DNA of 64,000 bases from Mesorhabditis belari (taxonomy: Eukaryota; Nematoda; Chromadorea; Rhabditida; Rhabditidae): positions 2,402,962-2,466,961 of the forward strand of contig CAUEEP010000760.1 in assembly GCA_958450365.1 (NCBI GenBank), read 5' to 3'. A model generated the notes under the pieces. The model had not been told where the DNA came from, ran no database searches, and was given only the letters and a program-made list of their open reading frames with translations. The translations under genes and the position numbers were made by a program. Each line of letters starts with the position of its first letter. The stretch's first letter is position 1. This document shows positions 11,741 to 23,834 of the stretch, piece by piece.

Positions 11741-11925
11741 TTACACAATAAAATACAAAAAACACGCTAAGTAGTGACGTGTCGCCAAATATGTATTAAG
11801 TTGCCAACCTAATAGATGGTTAAGTTCGATTAAGAAAATTTGGACGTTCAAATCAAATTGGACGTTCGTTTAAGAATGGATTTAAATTAAACGTCCAATT
11901 AAGAATACATTAGGGGAAAGCTTTT
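11741..11925. other. Short AT-rich spacer
   Basis: Contains a few imperfect repeats of GGACGTTC/TTAAGAAT type. Nothing else was recognised. Confidence 0.4.
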
Positions 11926-11929
11926 AAAC

Positions 11930-12247
11930 CCGATCTGTTATCAAATCCGATCTGTTATCAAATCCAATCTGTTATCAAATCCGATCCGTTATCAAATCCG
12001 ATCTGTTATCAAATCCGATCTGTTATCAAATTCGATCTGATATCAAATTCGATCTGATATCAAATCGATCTGGTATCAAATCCAATCTGATATCAAATCG
12101 ATCTGATATCAAATCCGATCTGTTATCAAACCCGATCTGTTATCAAATCCGATCTGTTATCAAACCCGAGCTGATATCAAATCCAATCTGATATCAAATC
12201 CGATCTGATATCAAATCCAATCTGATATCAAATCCGATCTGATATAA
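11930..12247. repeat. 17-bp minisatellite
   Basis: About 18 tandem copies of AAATCCGATCTGTTATC, with variants in which GTTATC becomes GATATC. Variant types are clustered, suggesting local duplication or conversion. No gene overlaps it. Confidence 0.95.
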
Positions 12248-12955
12248 TCATATCAATGTAATGTTCAACAAATAATAATAAGGTTTCTAGACGAAAAGAG
12301 AAAGAGCTTCACAAGCCGTTTGTCACTTATCTGATCTTCGATTTGGTTAGAGTAAATAAAGAACAATTTGACATGGGAGCACTCAAAGTGATCACAAAAA
12401 TGTTGTCACAATTGCAAGTGAACGGAAATTTTCGGCAATCACAATAAACAATCCACAATACCGATTTGTGTGCTGGACTTGGGTTCAGATCGGATCTGAA
12501 ATGTGATATCACAAAATTTCAGCTTTTTGAATGTATTCAAATCGTTCAAAGCTTTCCGATTTCTTTCGTTCCCTTAACATTTTGATCTCAACACCGACGC
12601 TGATATTTCGCTGATTCATCAATCCCAAAGTTTTCTAAAAATTCCCCACAAATCCAAATCTGAGCAACGTCAGCTTGCAAAAACCCTTATCCTCCGCTGA
12701 TCTGATTAAAATTTCAATTTAATTTTGAAATTCCTGATGCGATTCTTTCCAAATCCTTTTGAATTAGGTGACATTGCAAAAAGTTGATTCGTTAAATTTA
12801 ATTTGTAGTCAGTGATAAATGATGAGTTTGAAAAAATCGAGGAAATTCCCTAAAGCAATGAATAGATGAAACACACACGTGAATTTCATCAGATTAGCAA
12901 CTTACAAACAAGAAGCTTTTTGTTTGTAGAGCAATATTGGTTGTGAAAACGGTTA
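12248..12955. other. No gene seen
   Basis: AT-rich sequence with a short unconvincing minus-strand ORF near 12327-12512. No motif or splice structure was recognised. Confidence 0.5.
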
Positions 12956-12964
12956 TTATTATTC

Positions 12965-13485
12965 GGTTGGTGGATTGAAAACTGCAGGACTTTGAACTAA
13001 AATTTATTCAACATAAAACCATGAATTGATTCCAAATAATTTCCAGTATTATTGACGACTTCTGCCCATTTTACGGGCAATTTGCGGATTCCTCTTTCGT
13101 GGTAGGATTTTGGTTTGTGTGTGAGACAAGTGTGAGACTCAAAAATGGAGGACTGAACTTTGAGAATGATGTCCCAGTTTGAGCACTTTCTTCAAAAGAA
13201 ACCCATTTTGGGGTCAATAGAAAAGTTGTAGAGAATCAAAAATTAGGCTTATAGCCAAATTTCCAAAAAGATACACTTAGTAGTTTCGCTTAAAATGCAA
13301 GTTTTGTGAAAATTCGTAAATTTCTTGAAAACCAGTTTTTGAATCGTTCTGAAAATTTGGATATAAACCTAATTTTTAATTCTCTACAACTTTTCCATTG
13401 ACACCAAACTAGATTTCTTTTGAAGAAAGTGCTCAAACTGTCACATATGACAATAGCCCAAAGTTTTCAATTCACCAACTCAATA
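12965..13485. repeat. Foldback repeat
   Basis: A palindromic element. The left inner arm TTGAGCACTTTCTTCAAAAG (about 13176) pairs with CTTTTGAAGAAAGTGCTCAA (about 13417). AAAGTTGTAGAGAATCAAAA (about 13221) pairs with a near-perfect inverse near 13375. Outer ends GTTGGTGGATTGAAAAC (about 12965) and GTTTTCAATTCACCAAC (about 13463) also match in inverse. The core resembles part of repeat R1. Confidence 0.85.
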
Positions 13486-13689
13486 GATTGTCAACTTGAA
13501 TTTTGGTACACTTATTCATTGCACTTTTTAGAAATAACTAGTGCATCAATGAATTTACAGTTTTGACCAATAAGGAGGCCCATTTACTCTGTAAAACATG
13601 CTTTTGACAGATTTAGGAGAGCTTCGGTTTTGTAGATTTTGTAGGGGGCAAAAAGTTGAGGAACCAAAAATGATGAACACTCGATGAAA

Positions 13690-13985
13690 GGATTTGAGCC
13701 CTTTCTTCCACATAAACCTACTTTAGTGTCAATAGAAAAAAGATAAAGCATGAAAAGTTAGGCACATAGCCGAATTCTCGACTAAATCTAATCAATCATT
13801 TTTCTTAAATTTCCATTTGAAGAATTTCCAGAAAAACTTGAATTTCTGCTCAAATTCATTTCAAAAGTTACCCAAATTTGCATGTCTTAAATTAGCTAAT
13901 ATATAACTTTTATTTAGAGAAGTCTAATTCAATTCGACTTGACTTCAATTGACTTGACTTCAATTGACTTGACTTCAATTGACTA
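13690..13985. repeat. Partial R1 copy plus short tandem repeat
   Basis: 13690-13920 matches the R1 core (GTGTCAATAGAAAAAAGAT, then CACATAGCCGAATT). It is followed by three copies of a 15-bp unit TTGACTTGACTTCAA at about 13935-13985. Confidence 0.65.
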
Positions 13986-14109
13986 AATATGTTTTATGGA
14001 AAATACAAGAAAGTGTACCAACTTTCAAGTTACCAATCTAATAAAATAAATGGGGATTTGTTGAGAAAATCTTTGGATTAGTGTGTGTTCCTCGCTGCTT
14101 TGCGGGTGG

Positions 14110-14345
14110 CTGTGTGTTCCTCGCTACTTTTGCGACTTCGGGTGGCTACTTTGCGCCAATTTTTTTGCGCAATTCGTCCTAACTTTTCTTCTAAGTGATT
14201 CTAAGTAATCTTTCAGTGACATTTTTCAGTGATTACAGTGTCATTTTGTTTCATTTGTTGAGATCTACATTGTGGATTCTGATAAGGCTCACAGTTTTGG
14301 ATACAGTACATTTTCAAAGCCTGAAGAACCATCATTTGTCATTTC
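14110..14345. repeat. Degraded copy of the GCGCAA foldback
   Basis: TTTTGCGCAATTCGTCCTAA, CTTCTAAGTGA and GTTGAGATCTACA recur in the same order as in the intact foldback at 56021-56806 (GCGCAACTCGCCATAAC, TTCTAAGT, ATTGAGATCTACA). Only one arm is recognisable here. Confidence 0.55.
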
Positions 14346-14574
14346 CAGGAGCTCTATTTAGTTTGTAGATCCAGTTGTGTTGAATTTAAATTTAAATTCA
14401 AATTTAGATTGTAATTTAAGCAAAAATTCGATCCTTAACTTTTCCGGTACGTTCAACGTTTCGATGATTGAATGATCTTGAATCTTAAATGATCCTTAAT
14501 CTAGGATGATTCACCGAAGCGGGCAAATGATGAGTGCATCTAGGTCAAGGTTCAATTCATCTAGGTCAAGGAAG

Positions 14575-14790
14575 AGCTAGGTTCAATTCATTCATTCCAA
14601 TTCATTCCAATTCATTCAATTCATTCAATTCATTCAATTCATTCAATTCATTCATTGCTGCTGGTAGAATCTGAGAAGTTGAAATATTATGAAACTATGC
14701 TTGAAAGTATGCTTGAAAGTATGCTTGAAAGTATGATTGAAAGTATGATTGAAATTATGATTAAAAATTATGATTGAAATTATGATTGCT
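14575..14790. repeat. Two short tandem arrays
   Basis: 14578-14655 is built from ATTCATTCCA/ATTCATTCA units. 14690-14785 is built from a 12-bp unit TGAAAGTATGAT with variants. Confidence 0.85.
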
Positions 14791-14799
14791 TATTGAACA

Positions 14800-15955
14800 A
14801 GACAAAACCTAAACTCTGGTCAGATCAAGAACGGGATTTGGAGATGGTAACGTGAGCACATTCGCACTCACATTCACTTTTCCAACGTCCAATGTTGCTA
14901 ACTAGTCGAAGCTACACCTAATTTTAAATCGTCCCTATACTTAAAAAGATTTAAATGTGTTTACCATTGTTTCACAGTGATTTTCCAATCTCTAATTAGA
15001 CAAAATTCCTTTCCTATTAGAAACTTTCTAGTGATCATTTCCTTTTTAGGGATCATTTATTTTTGTGATCAGATTAGTGATCAGTCTCCCCTTTAGAACC
15101 TATTTTAATCAAAATCGCTCAAAGATTTTATCAATTAAACGCATTTCCCTATTTTTGACCAAGAAAATTTTTCTAGATCTCTCAAAAAAAGCATCGTTTA
15201 TCATTTCTCGCAATCTAGTGGATCCAGAAATAGAAACCACCTTGAACTATAAATATCACTTCGTAAATCCCCGACATTTTTTCCCGATTCTCATATTTTT
15301 GAGAAACCTTGAACCTTTCTAGATTAGAAAAATAAGATTTGATGACAAAAAAGGGAAAATTCATGAGCTATGACTTCTTGGAGCTTGTTGTAACGTCAAT
15401 ATTCCCCCCGCATTGTCTTATCGCTGAATAACAAACAAAATATAGAATACCTAGAAGAATACAAGGAGAAAACAAGAAGATTTTTACAAGAAAACAAGAA
15501 GATCCGTACAAAGCACAAGAAGATCTTTGTCTTTTCGTTGAATTTGAGGGATTTTTGGGAAATCTCTGCTGGAGTGAGGCTACATCATCATTTAATCATC
15601 ATTCAATCCATTCTCAATCACCGGAAAGCGCTGAAATTGAAAACTTTGAATAAAATCCATTAAAATCCCCAGAATTGACAAAAAGACAACATTAAGTTTG
15701 ACAAAAAGAAATCTCAAGTTGAGATTTGTTTTTAGAAACATGTATTCACAAAAAGAAAACCCGTGACTTTCCAGCGAATCTATTTACTGAGCACATAGGA
15801 AGTGAAGTTATGAGCACAAAGTCTATTCGAACAACTCAATTTAGATTAGGGAGTTAATCTTTTAGTTAATTTCTGCTTTTTGTGTACTTACTAGTGAAGC
15901 TTTGACTTTTTTAAAAGTAATAATGACTGTACAAATAATAAACTTAAGAATTGAT
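14800..15955. other. No gene seen
   Basis: AT-rich sequence. A plus-strand ORF at 15065-15322 shows no motif. No splice-supported exon was recognised. Confidence 0.5.
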
Positions 15956-15959
15956 CTAT

Positions 15960-16760
15960 TTTTTCCTGCAAGCCTTTTTGTTTCTTTCATATTTCCTTGA
16001 TTTGAAAGAGTAAAGAGTCAAAAAAATGTTGCAAAACCCACGGAAAGGTCAAGAGTTTCCGGGTGAAAATTTCAGAAAGAAAAACTAAAGAATGAATGGA
16101 CAACCTTTCAGAAAAAGATTGTCATCAATCAAGGGTAACGTGCGGAAATTGTGTGCCGAGATTCTAAGTTCTAAAAGAGAACAAAAGTGAAAAGGTTAAG
16201 AAATTAAGAAATTAGAATTTACAGGGCCTAGATTTACATTGACAGGGTTATTAAATGACAGATGAATGATGATTCAGAGCTATCGAATGGCTATAAGTTT
16301 ATCTTTGAATAAGTTTAGTTTATCTTAAGTTTATCTTTGAATTTTCACCAAATTATCAATAAAACAGTTAACGACTACACGACTGTACGCCGAAAATGCG
16401 TTTTTGCAAATGTTTTAAACGCAGTATTGAGCACATTTTGTGATTTGGGAAGTTCTGATGCAAAATTGAGCAAAAACGGATCAAAACTAAAGTTATTAGG
16501 CTTTTCGGAAAGTCTTCTCGTTTCTTTTCGTTTCTTTTCACACTTCTGTTGAAAAGACTTTCAGTAAAGAGTCAAAAAATTGTTGGAAAACCCACGGAAA
16601 GGTCAAGAGTTTCCGGGTGAAAATTTCAGAAAGAAAAACTAAAGAATGAATGGACAACCGTTCAGAAAAGATTGTCATCAATCAAGGGTAACTTGCAGAG
16701 ATTGTGTGCCGAGATTCTAAGTTCTAAAAGAGAACAAAAATGAAAGATGAAAATATTAAG
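15960..16760. repeat. Dispersed repeat R2 (with partial direct repeat)
   Basis: 16010-16200 and 16565-16745 are near-identical direct copies sharing CCCACGGAAAGGTCAAGAG and GATTGTCATCAATCAAGGGT. The whole unit recurs in inverse orientation at about 22590-23110 and 23460-23830. The span between copies contains ATTCAGAGCTATCGAATGGC, also seen inverted near 22965. Confidence 0.85.
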
Positions 16761-16764
16761 TTCA

Positions 16765-17335
16765 AAATTGACGAGGCTATTTATTGTGAAATACTAAGAG
16801 GTTTATTTTGCGCAAAAAAATGAAAATGAGTAAGTATATTTGTCAAAAATGCTGTAAAATCGGCGCTTTTCTATTTTTGTCAATTTTCACAACTTTTCTT
16901 TGCATCTCCGAAAATGTTAAAAAACAAAAGCTTTTCAAAATTTCTTAAAAGCCATTTTGTTGGGGAAAGATATATCTTTCAAATACTACAAACTAGATCC
17001 CATTTGGTTTAACCAATCTATAAAAACCTCTACGAAGAAATTGGCTGAATCAATTTCTCTGAAAATTTGGCTATCTATATATATATAGATCTTTATTCAG
17101 GACCTGCGATAAAGTGCGCTAGATTTAAGATTAATACACATCAATTCATACACATAACACGAAAAGGGCCGTTAAATTTATAAATTATAAATGCTAAAGC
17201 AGAAACTATTGTGTGAATCCCAGAGAGTGGATGAATTACAGTAGTTGACTCAACTCTTTTATCTTCTATTCAAAGCTCTTTTATTGTGCGTTTTCCGGTT
17301 GGTTTTTTTGTCTTGGTATGTTTTATGAATTCGCG
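16765..17335. other. No gene seen
   Basis: AT-rich. Includes GCTATCTATATATATATAG near 17069, a small TA-rich run. Nothing else was recognised. Confidence 0.45.
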
Positions 17336-17347
17336 AAAGAGACCCAC

Positions 17348-17474
17348 TTTTCGGGCTTAACATCGCGATGGGTGAGACGATGCATTTCATTTAAATAAAT
17401 GAGAGCCGAGAAGAGTTGTGTGCTCCATTCAACCACCGTTTTCATTGTGTAGATGTATTTTGGTGTAAAGGCGA
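17348..17474 (-). CDS. Orphan serine/threonine protein-kinase exon
   Basis: A 127-bp minus-strand stretch after an ATTATAG acceptor encodes YTMKTVVEWSTQLFSALIYL and then THRDVKPE, ending in AA before GTGGGT, so the split codon would complete the N of HRDVKPEN. HRDxKPEN is the catalytic loop of protein kinases; the helix before it (W-x-x-Q-L-x-x-A-L-x-Y-L) is the preceding helix E. The local sequence resembles the TAK1/MLK-like kinases that are expanded in nematodes (inference). No glycine-loop, DFG or APE exon was found nearby on the same strand, so this is either a relic exon or part of a gene with far-away exons. Confidence 0.5.
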
Positions 17475-17524
17475 CTATAATTGTTCTCATAAAGGTTACA
17501 ATTGACAAATTTAGCCTCATTGTT

Positions 17525-19515
17525 AAGGGTTCAAACCGATCCCTTATTTTTGAAAGTCCCGGTAATAGATGTAATATATAGGTAGCACAGATAACGTCAA
17601 GGATCCACTAGAGCTTTAAGAGCTCAAAGATCCACTAGAGCCACTAGAGCCACTAGATCAAGATCATCTACAGAGAATTGAAAGGTTTCGAGACTATTGG
17701 ACGCTCTCAAAACTCTGCGGTGTCGATTCCAAATTCTGGAATTCTGGCAGTTCTTATTGGAAAAGAGTTATGCACAAACTTATTGGAGGTGACTGGAATT
17801 TCTAACAGGAAAGAACCTCTCGTTGAACTAACTTTGATTAACTTTGAATAAATTTCGAAAAAGAGGGATATACCTAATTTTTTGCGCTCTAGTACCAAAA
17901 ATAAACTAAATCATGAAATGATTGTTTGTTGTTGTTGTTGTTTTTGTTTGTTTTCGACTCTTCTCTTTCCCTCCAGATCTCAACTTTCAATTGACCAATC
18001 AACTTGAGGTTGGTTTTAAAATATTCTATATGAAATTCCGTTATAGAAATCCACAACTTACTTAGTAAACTTTAATATAAAAACATAGAGAAAATCCCAG
18101 TCAAAGTCAGACTACCTATCTGAAAGGGTCGATTCACTTAAAAGGTCTATAACTCAAAATGTAAAAGATGAATCAACTTCTGGTTACTTTCATTAGAATC
18201 TACATTAAATTTGACTAAAGAAATATAGAATCTGTTTTGTAGACTTACCGATAAAAACATAGAGAAAAGTAGGGTCAATTGTTTCAGCAAGATGATTTAA
18301 ATGTCCAATTTCTTGAAGCCTGAATTCCTGAAGTCTTGAATCTGTATTGTAGCGGAAATTCCTTGCTTTAAGTGTTTACAACTTGCTACTGTTGTCATCA
18401 AAATAGCAGTTTAGACTTTAAAGCTTTAAGACTTTAAACCTTTTAAGATTTAGGCACTAAATGTATGGGAGATTATTTCTGAATCCTTTTTTCAAAACTT
18501 ATCTCCGTTCCAATTTTCTTATATTTTCCAATCCCTCAAAGTTTCCGATCCCTTTCCTTGCAGAAGTGTGCATTGGCCGGAAAGAGGATTTCTTCATACT
18601 TTTTCCCCTTTGGTCCAAAGTCCGACGACTACAGTAACCCAAAAGAATTGAACCCAAGTTCGCTAGAGAATTAGCTGAAGAGATAAACGCTTTTTGATCC
18701 AAAGATAATCCGCTAAATTGAAAAGGATTTTTTTTCGATTTTATTCAATTTTTTGAATGAGTGACTGATGAATGCAAAAATCTTCAGAAAAATCATTCAT
18801 TCAGCTGTAGTTTGGAGATCAAAATTGACTAAAATTTAGGAGAAACTCTTTCCAGTTCATTGAGTTTCTTTTTGGAAGTAATCCTTATTGAGATTTTCTA
18901 ATCAAATCTAATTAATTCTTTAAAATGTTCATTTCGTACCTCAATGGTTTCGATGAACATTTGAAAGTTTTCTGGAGTAAACAAAAGAATCAATTATCTT
19001 TTTTTGGCTTTTTATTAAAAAGATAGACCTACTCAATACTCTAAGTACAGAGTTTTGAAATTTTAAAACTTTTGAGTAAGCTGTTCAAATCACTCACTAC
19101 AAATCTCAAAGTTAAGCTGAAAGTCAAAGCTTCAGCAAGCCGTAAAACAAGGTTATGCGAGTTAAACAAGGTTAAGTATCATTATGGGGTTAAACACCAG
19201 TCTTCTAGCATACCAATTGAGTAACTAAACCGGCTTGTGCTGTTTTCTAATGATAAGAGTTGATATAGCAGAGTCGAATCTCTTAAGATCATCAAAAAAG
19301 GGTAACACAGAAAGCCGCTTGAGAGAAAAGGGTGCGGAAAAGAAGGGGAATCAATCTGACTTCAATCAATCTGTCATTGCCAGAGATTCAATCAATGTGT
19401 CATTGCCAATCTATCAATCTGTCGTTGCCAGAGCGTCCGTCTCTCAATCCAAGGATACCGGGTTCGACCCTACCTACAGTCATTACTTTTACTTTTTTGC
19501 GAATACCGCAGCCGC
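17525..19515. other. No gene confirmed
   Basis: A minus-strand frame at 18499-18702 is rich in charged residues but has no recognised domain or supported splice sites. 17590-17660 has a few tandem CCACTAGAG-type units. Around 19340-19450 TCAATCTGTC-type words repeat, followed by a tRNA B-box-like GGGTTCGACCC at about 19459. Nothing else was recognised. Confidence 0.45.
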
Positions 19516-19519
19516 TTAC

Positions 19520-20275
19520 TAGGGAAGAGTACTAGGTCACCGTGGGATTTCGAAACCAAACCAAACCAACCATCCGATCGAAAATGGAACGGGGAAGTGG
19601 AATCTGTAAAAAATAGCTCGCTCTGCTGAATAGCTCGCAAATGCAAGATTTCTGGCATCAAAGTTTTTACTTTACACTCTTGCACCGAGTTTTCTCTTTC
19701 AACGGCGATGGTGTAGTGGATAGTGTGCTTGTCTACGGAACGAATTCTATCTTTCTAGTGAGTTCAAATCCCCCATTTGACAAGCTTCTCGCTTATTTTT
19801 CATAATATTTTTGATTTTGATTTTTATACTATTTATTTTTAACTTCTTAAACTATATAGTTTAACTACTTATACTAATCTAACTAGTTATACTACTTATA
19901 CTTATAACTCCTTATCTAATTTTGATCAGAGCAATTTAGCGATCAGAGCATCAATCCAGAAGCAGTATAAATATAAGAATTTGTGAAAATCAAAAATATC
20001 TTTGAAGTTTGTCAAGTGGGGGATTCGAACTCACTACAAAGATTCAATTCGTTCCGTAGACAAGCACACTATCCGCTACATCGCCGTTGAAAGAGAAGCG
20101 TCAACTCAGCTGAATAGTGTATACTAAAAACTTTAAACTTAAAAACTTGAAAATCTTGTTTATGCGAGCTATTCATCCGATTTTGTTTACAGATTCGGAT
20201 TCTCCGTTCGATTTTCTATCGGATGAGCTAGATCTGGTTTCAAAATCCCACGGTGAGCTAGTACTCTTCCCTAGC
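19520..20275. mobile_element. Large foldback with tRNA-like arms
   Basis: Arms of about 300 bp are inverted copies: AGGGAAGAGTACTAGGTCAC near 19523 against AGCTAGTACTCTTCCCT near 20257; CCGTGGGATTTCGAAACC against GGTTTCAAAATCCCACGG. Inside each arm sits a segment starting GGCGATG...GTAGTGGATAGTGTGC and ending GAGTTCAAATCCCCC or, on the minus strand, GAGTTCGAATCCCCC. This is tRNA-like, with B-box character but poor pairing. The centre is an AT-rich loop of TTATACTA-like words. Confidence 0.8.
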
Positions 20276-20530
20276 TAGTTCCCTAGCTAGTACTCTTCCC
20301 TAGCTAGTTCCCTAGCTAGTACTCTTCCCTAGCTAGTTCCCTAGCTAGTACTCTTCCCTAGCTAGTTCCCAACTCCAGCACTCTTCCCTAGCTAGTTCCC
20401 AACTCCAGCACTCTTCCCTAGCTAGTTCCCAACTCCAGCACTCTTCCCTAGCTAGTTCCCAACTCCAGCACTCTTCCCTAGCTAGTTCCCAACTTCAGCA
20501 CTCTTCCCTAGCTAGTTCCCAACTCCAGCT
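20255..20530. repeat. Minisatellite grown from the foldback end
   Basis: Copies of CTAGCTAGTACTCTTCCC first, then a 30-bp unit containing CTAGCTAGTTCCCAACTCCA and GCACTCTTCC. The founding words are the terminal bases of the adjoining foldback, so the array appears to have expanded from that terminus. Confidence 0.9.
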
Positions 20531-20534
20531 TAAA

Positions 20535-21695
20535 TCTGAAGCATAATCAGCAAGTCGTAAGTAACGTGCTATTTGTATTAAAAGTAGCTTTCTGGGTAAC
20601 GAAATCGATCTTCCCTGGTCCCCCACATTCAGAATGTGTCATTTCAAATGAGACGCAAGGCGAACGCAAAAACTTTCGTAGTTGGCTGATCACAGCCAAA
20701 ATTGTCCTCTTCCTAATTGTTTTCAGCAATAGTTCCTTATTTAAATTTTTGTCCGATCACTAGTCTTTACTCTCTCTCACGTTTGCTTCCGGAAACACTT
20801 TTCACTTCTTTGTACCACGTTTGTCTTCGATACTTTTGACTCTTTCTTCTTGTACGGGCTCAAAATTAGGGGATGATGAGCAAAATTCGGTGAGATTACG
20901 TCGAATTCTCCACAGGGAAATCAAAATTTGTTAAACCTTGAAAAAAATGGATCTTTTTTTTACTCCAGTTTACTCCAAAAATACTCTCGAAATCATCAGA
21001 TGATGCCAGAGTTGATCTCTGGCAAAATGATGACTTTTTTTGTGATTTCTGAGATTCGCTTCTTCTACTCTTCTCTTCACTTTTCAAGATTGAGAACTTT
21101 GTTGTTTTCTGTGTGTAAATATAGCCAAAAAAAATCCTATGTCAACATTCTGTTATAGCCTAAAAGTACAAGGGTTTTCGAAGATTCAAGTTGTCAGCAA
21201 TTTTTGAAATTCACTGAAATTTCACTAAAATTTGTAGCAATGAAAGGGCATCGAGTGTTCGGCTCATACTTTTTGTACCACAATTCACTCTACTCTGCCA
21301 CTATTTCGTGTGCTTTGTGATATTTTAATATAAAACAAATAGAAAGATGCAAAATAGGAAAGAATGTCGAAAGAGGAGATCGTTCTTTGTTGCTAAGAGG
21401 GAAAAAATGGCTTGATTCCTCTAGCACAAAATATATTAAAGCAGAATGTAAAGGATTGTTTACAAAGAGAGAAAATTGGGAAATTCTGGAAAGAGTCGGA
21501 GATAATTTGTTGTTCAAAATGATGGTTTTGAAGAGGAACAAGACGTTGGGTAATCCGGAAAAAGTCTATTACAATACTATAAACTTTAAACACAAGTGAG
21601 TTCATAGCCAAAGTGTAAGTGTAGGGTAGTTTTAGTCGAACAGAACAGAACCATGGTTTTTCCAAGGGACAAAACCAGTTACTCAATGTTACTCA
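20535..21695. other. No gene confirmed
   Basis: Overlapping small ORFs on both strands (20547-20763, 20896-21158, 21290-21686) with no recognised domain. No exon-like structure could be supported. Confidence 0.45.
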
Positions 21696-21699
21696 ATTC

Positions 21700-21955
21700 C
21701 TAAGCCCAAGCCCAAGCCTAAGCCTGAGCCAAGCCAGTTATTTTTACTCGATTCTAGGCCAAGCTAAGCCAAGCCAAAGCCAAGCCAAAACCAAGCCAAA
21801 ACCAAAGCCAAGCCAAGCCAAGCCAAAGCCAAAGCCAAGACAAGCCAAGCCAAGCCAAAGCCAAGCCAAAACCAAGCCAAGCCAAGCCAAGCCAAGCCAA
21901 GCCAAAACCAAGCCAAAACCAAGCCAAACCAAGGCAAAGCCAAGCCAAGGTTTCA
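21700..21955. repeat. AAGCC/AAGCCA-type short tandem repeat
   Basis: Roughly 250 bp of AGCCA, AAGCCA and AAACC units. Long Leu/Trp/Gly ORFs on the minus strand here are artefacts of the repeat. Related sequence recurs at about 25985-26040, 28255-28310 and 28495-28560. Confidence 0.9.
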
Positions 21956-22107
21956 GGCTATTGAAAGCCATTGGCTTTACCTTGGTTTGAATAACCATGG
22001 CTTTGGAGCAGCTCTTAACATTTCTTGGAACAGTCCTTAAGAGAATCTTTTCAAGTTGATCAATCAAACTAGAAAGTTTGTGGTACGAGCCTGACTCTGG
22101 TGAAAAG

Positions 22108-22240
22108 ATTTACAGCTTTACGGCTTTACGGCTTTACGGCTTTACGGCTTTACGGCTTTACGGCTTTACGGCTTTACAGGTTTACAGCTTTACAGCTTTA
22201 CGGCTTTACAGCTTTACAGCTTTACAGCTTTACAAGGCTT
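22108..22240. repeat. 8-bp tandem repeat
   Basis: About 16 copies of GGCTTTAC with some A/G variants (AGCTTTAC). Confidence 0.9.
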
Positions 22241-22589
22241 ATTATAGTGAAATTTGCAATCCAAAACGTTCGTGACTGATTGTAAGCTTCCAACAATTTC
22301 CCCAGTCAAAAGGGCGATGGTCACAAATTTTTACACTCGCCTATAACTCTCTCTTCATAGTGAAACGCGTTGCATAAGCCAAATGTCCTCGTCAACCCGT
22401 GAGAGTCCGAAAAAGAAACAAAAAAGCAGACTTTTTTTTGAGCACTTGCTAATTTTTTCTTTTGACAAGCGGACACTCAATGGTTTAAAGTGAACAAAAA
22501 AAACTCTGAGCTTAAGAAAAAATGACCCGGGAAAAACTAGCTCAAAAAGTAATAAGGCTGTCGAATTTTTAAAGATTGTGCTTTGTTTT

Positions 22590-23130
22590 TAAAACTATTA
22601 GGCTAATTCAAAAGTCTTTTCGTTTCTTTTCGTAATTCTGTTTAAAACCACAAACAAAATGTGTTGCACAGACAAAGTATGAAAGTCTGTTCAAAGAAGT
22701 AAAAAAAGAAACGAAAAGAAACGAAAAGACTTTCCAAAAAGCCTAATAACTTTGGTTTTGATCGGTTTTTGCTCAATTCTGCATCAGAACTTCCCAAATT
22801 ACAAAATGTGCTCAATACTGCGTTTAAAACATTCGCAAAAACGCATTTTCAGCGTACAGTCGTGTAGTTGTTAACTGTTTTATTGATAATTTGATGAAAA
22901 TTCAAAGATAAACTTAAGATAAACTTAAGATAAACTAAACTTATTCAAAGATAAACTTATAGCCATTCGATAGCTCTGAATCATCATTCGTCTGTCAATT
23001 AATAACCCTGTAAATGTAAATCTAAGCCCTGTAAATTCTAATTTCTTAATTTCTTAACCTTTTCACTTTTGTTCTCTTTTAGAATTCTCTTTTATAATTC
23101 TTTTAGAATTTAGAAAAAGCTAGATCTAGC
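22590..23130. repeat. R2 copy, inverted
   Basis: Inverse of 16200-16560: GCCATTCGATAGCTCTGAAT near 22962 and TCAATACTGCGTTTAAAAC near 22813 match it. It begins with an inverted pair built on AAAAGTCTTTTCGTTTCTTT (about 22610 and 22730). Confidence 0.8.
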
Positions 23131-23199
23131 GTCAAAAAACGAAAAGAACTTTCCGGCCAACCTAATAACAACAGCTTGGAGCTAGGGTACAATAGCTAG

Positions 23200-23400
23200 A
23201 GAGAGTTGTCCTAAAGGAAGTTAGGCTTGGCCTGATTTTAATCCAGCCTTGGCCTGGCTTTTAATCCAGCCTTGATCCACAAAGAAATCCCTTAGACAAT
23301 AGAAGCCAGGCTTGATTTTGGCCTCTGATCGGCCTTTAAACTGGCTTAGTATAGTTTGGTCTGGTTTGGTCTGGCTTAAGGCCCAAGAAGCCGGTTAGAA
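23200..23400. other. Low-complexity GGCCT/GGCTT-rich spacer
   Basis: Words such as TTGGCCTGGC, TTTAATCCAGCC and TTTGGTCTGG recur irregularly. No gene was seen. Confidence 0.5.
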
Positions 23401-23439
23401 CATCAATGAGCTAGAATACAAAATGATAATGATAATGAA

Positions 23440-23830
23440 AAGCGTTATCTACTAGTAAAGTGAAAAGCGTTATCGACTAATAACCCTGTAAATTCTAATT
23501 TCTTAATTTCTTAACCTTTTCACCTTTGTTCTCTTTTAGAACTTTGAATTCTCTGCACACAATTTCTGCATTTTACCTTTGATTGACGAGAATCTTTTCT
23601 GAGAAACTATCCATGAATTCTCAAGTTTTTTCTGAAAATTTTGACCCGGAAACTCTTGACCTTTCCGTGGGTTTTCTAACAATTTTTTTTTTTTGACAAT
23701 TCGCACTTTCGCCCCAAAGCACACTTTTTGGTGTACCCTGTCGGGTAATTTCCTGGAGTTTTTCAAGCGGAAAACACCTCTCAAAGCCTTCACCGGCTTC
23801 GGCCACCACCCTCAACCCCAACGGAAATTA
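23440..23830. repeat. R2 copy, inverted, longest on this side
   Basis: Shares TTCTAATTTCTTAATTTCTT and CTTGACCTTTCCGTGGGTTT with the other R2 copies, then extends about 150 bp further. On the minus strand it gives two overlapping frames with EKLQEITRQG and NPRKGQEFPG words. These may be remains of a transposon protein, but no known motif was found. Confidence 0.75.
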
Positions 23831-23834
23831 GAAA

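Noticed and set aside
11930..12247. CRISPR-like array
   Set aside because: The units are directly adjacent with no unique spacers, in eukaryotic-type sequence; it is a minisatellite.
18499..18702. Minus-strand 67-codon ORF with a charged C-terminus
   Set aside because: No recognised domain, no clear splice sites or partner exons.
21744..22067. Trp/Leu/Gly-rich ORFs
   Set aside because: Generated by AAGCC-type simple repeats.
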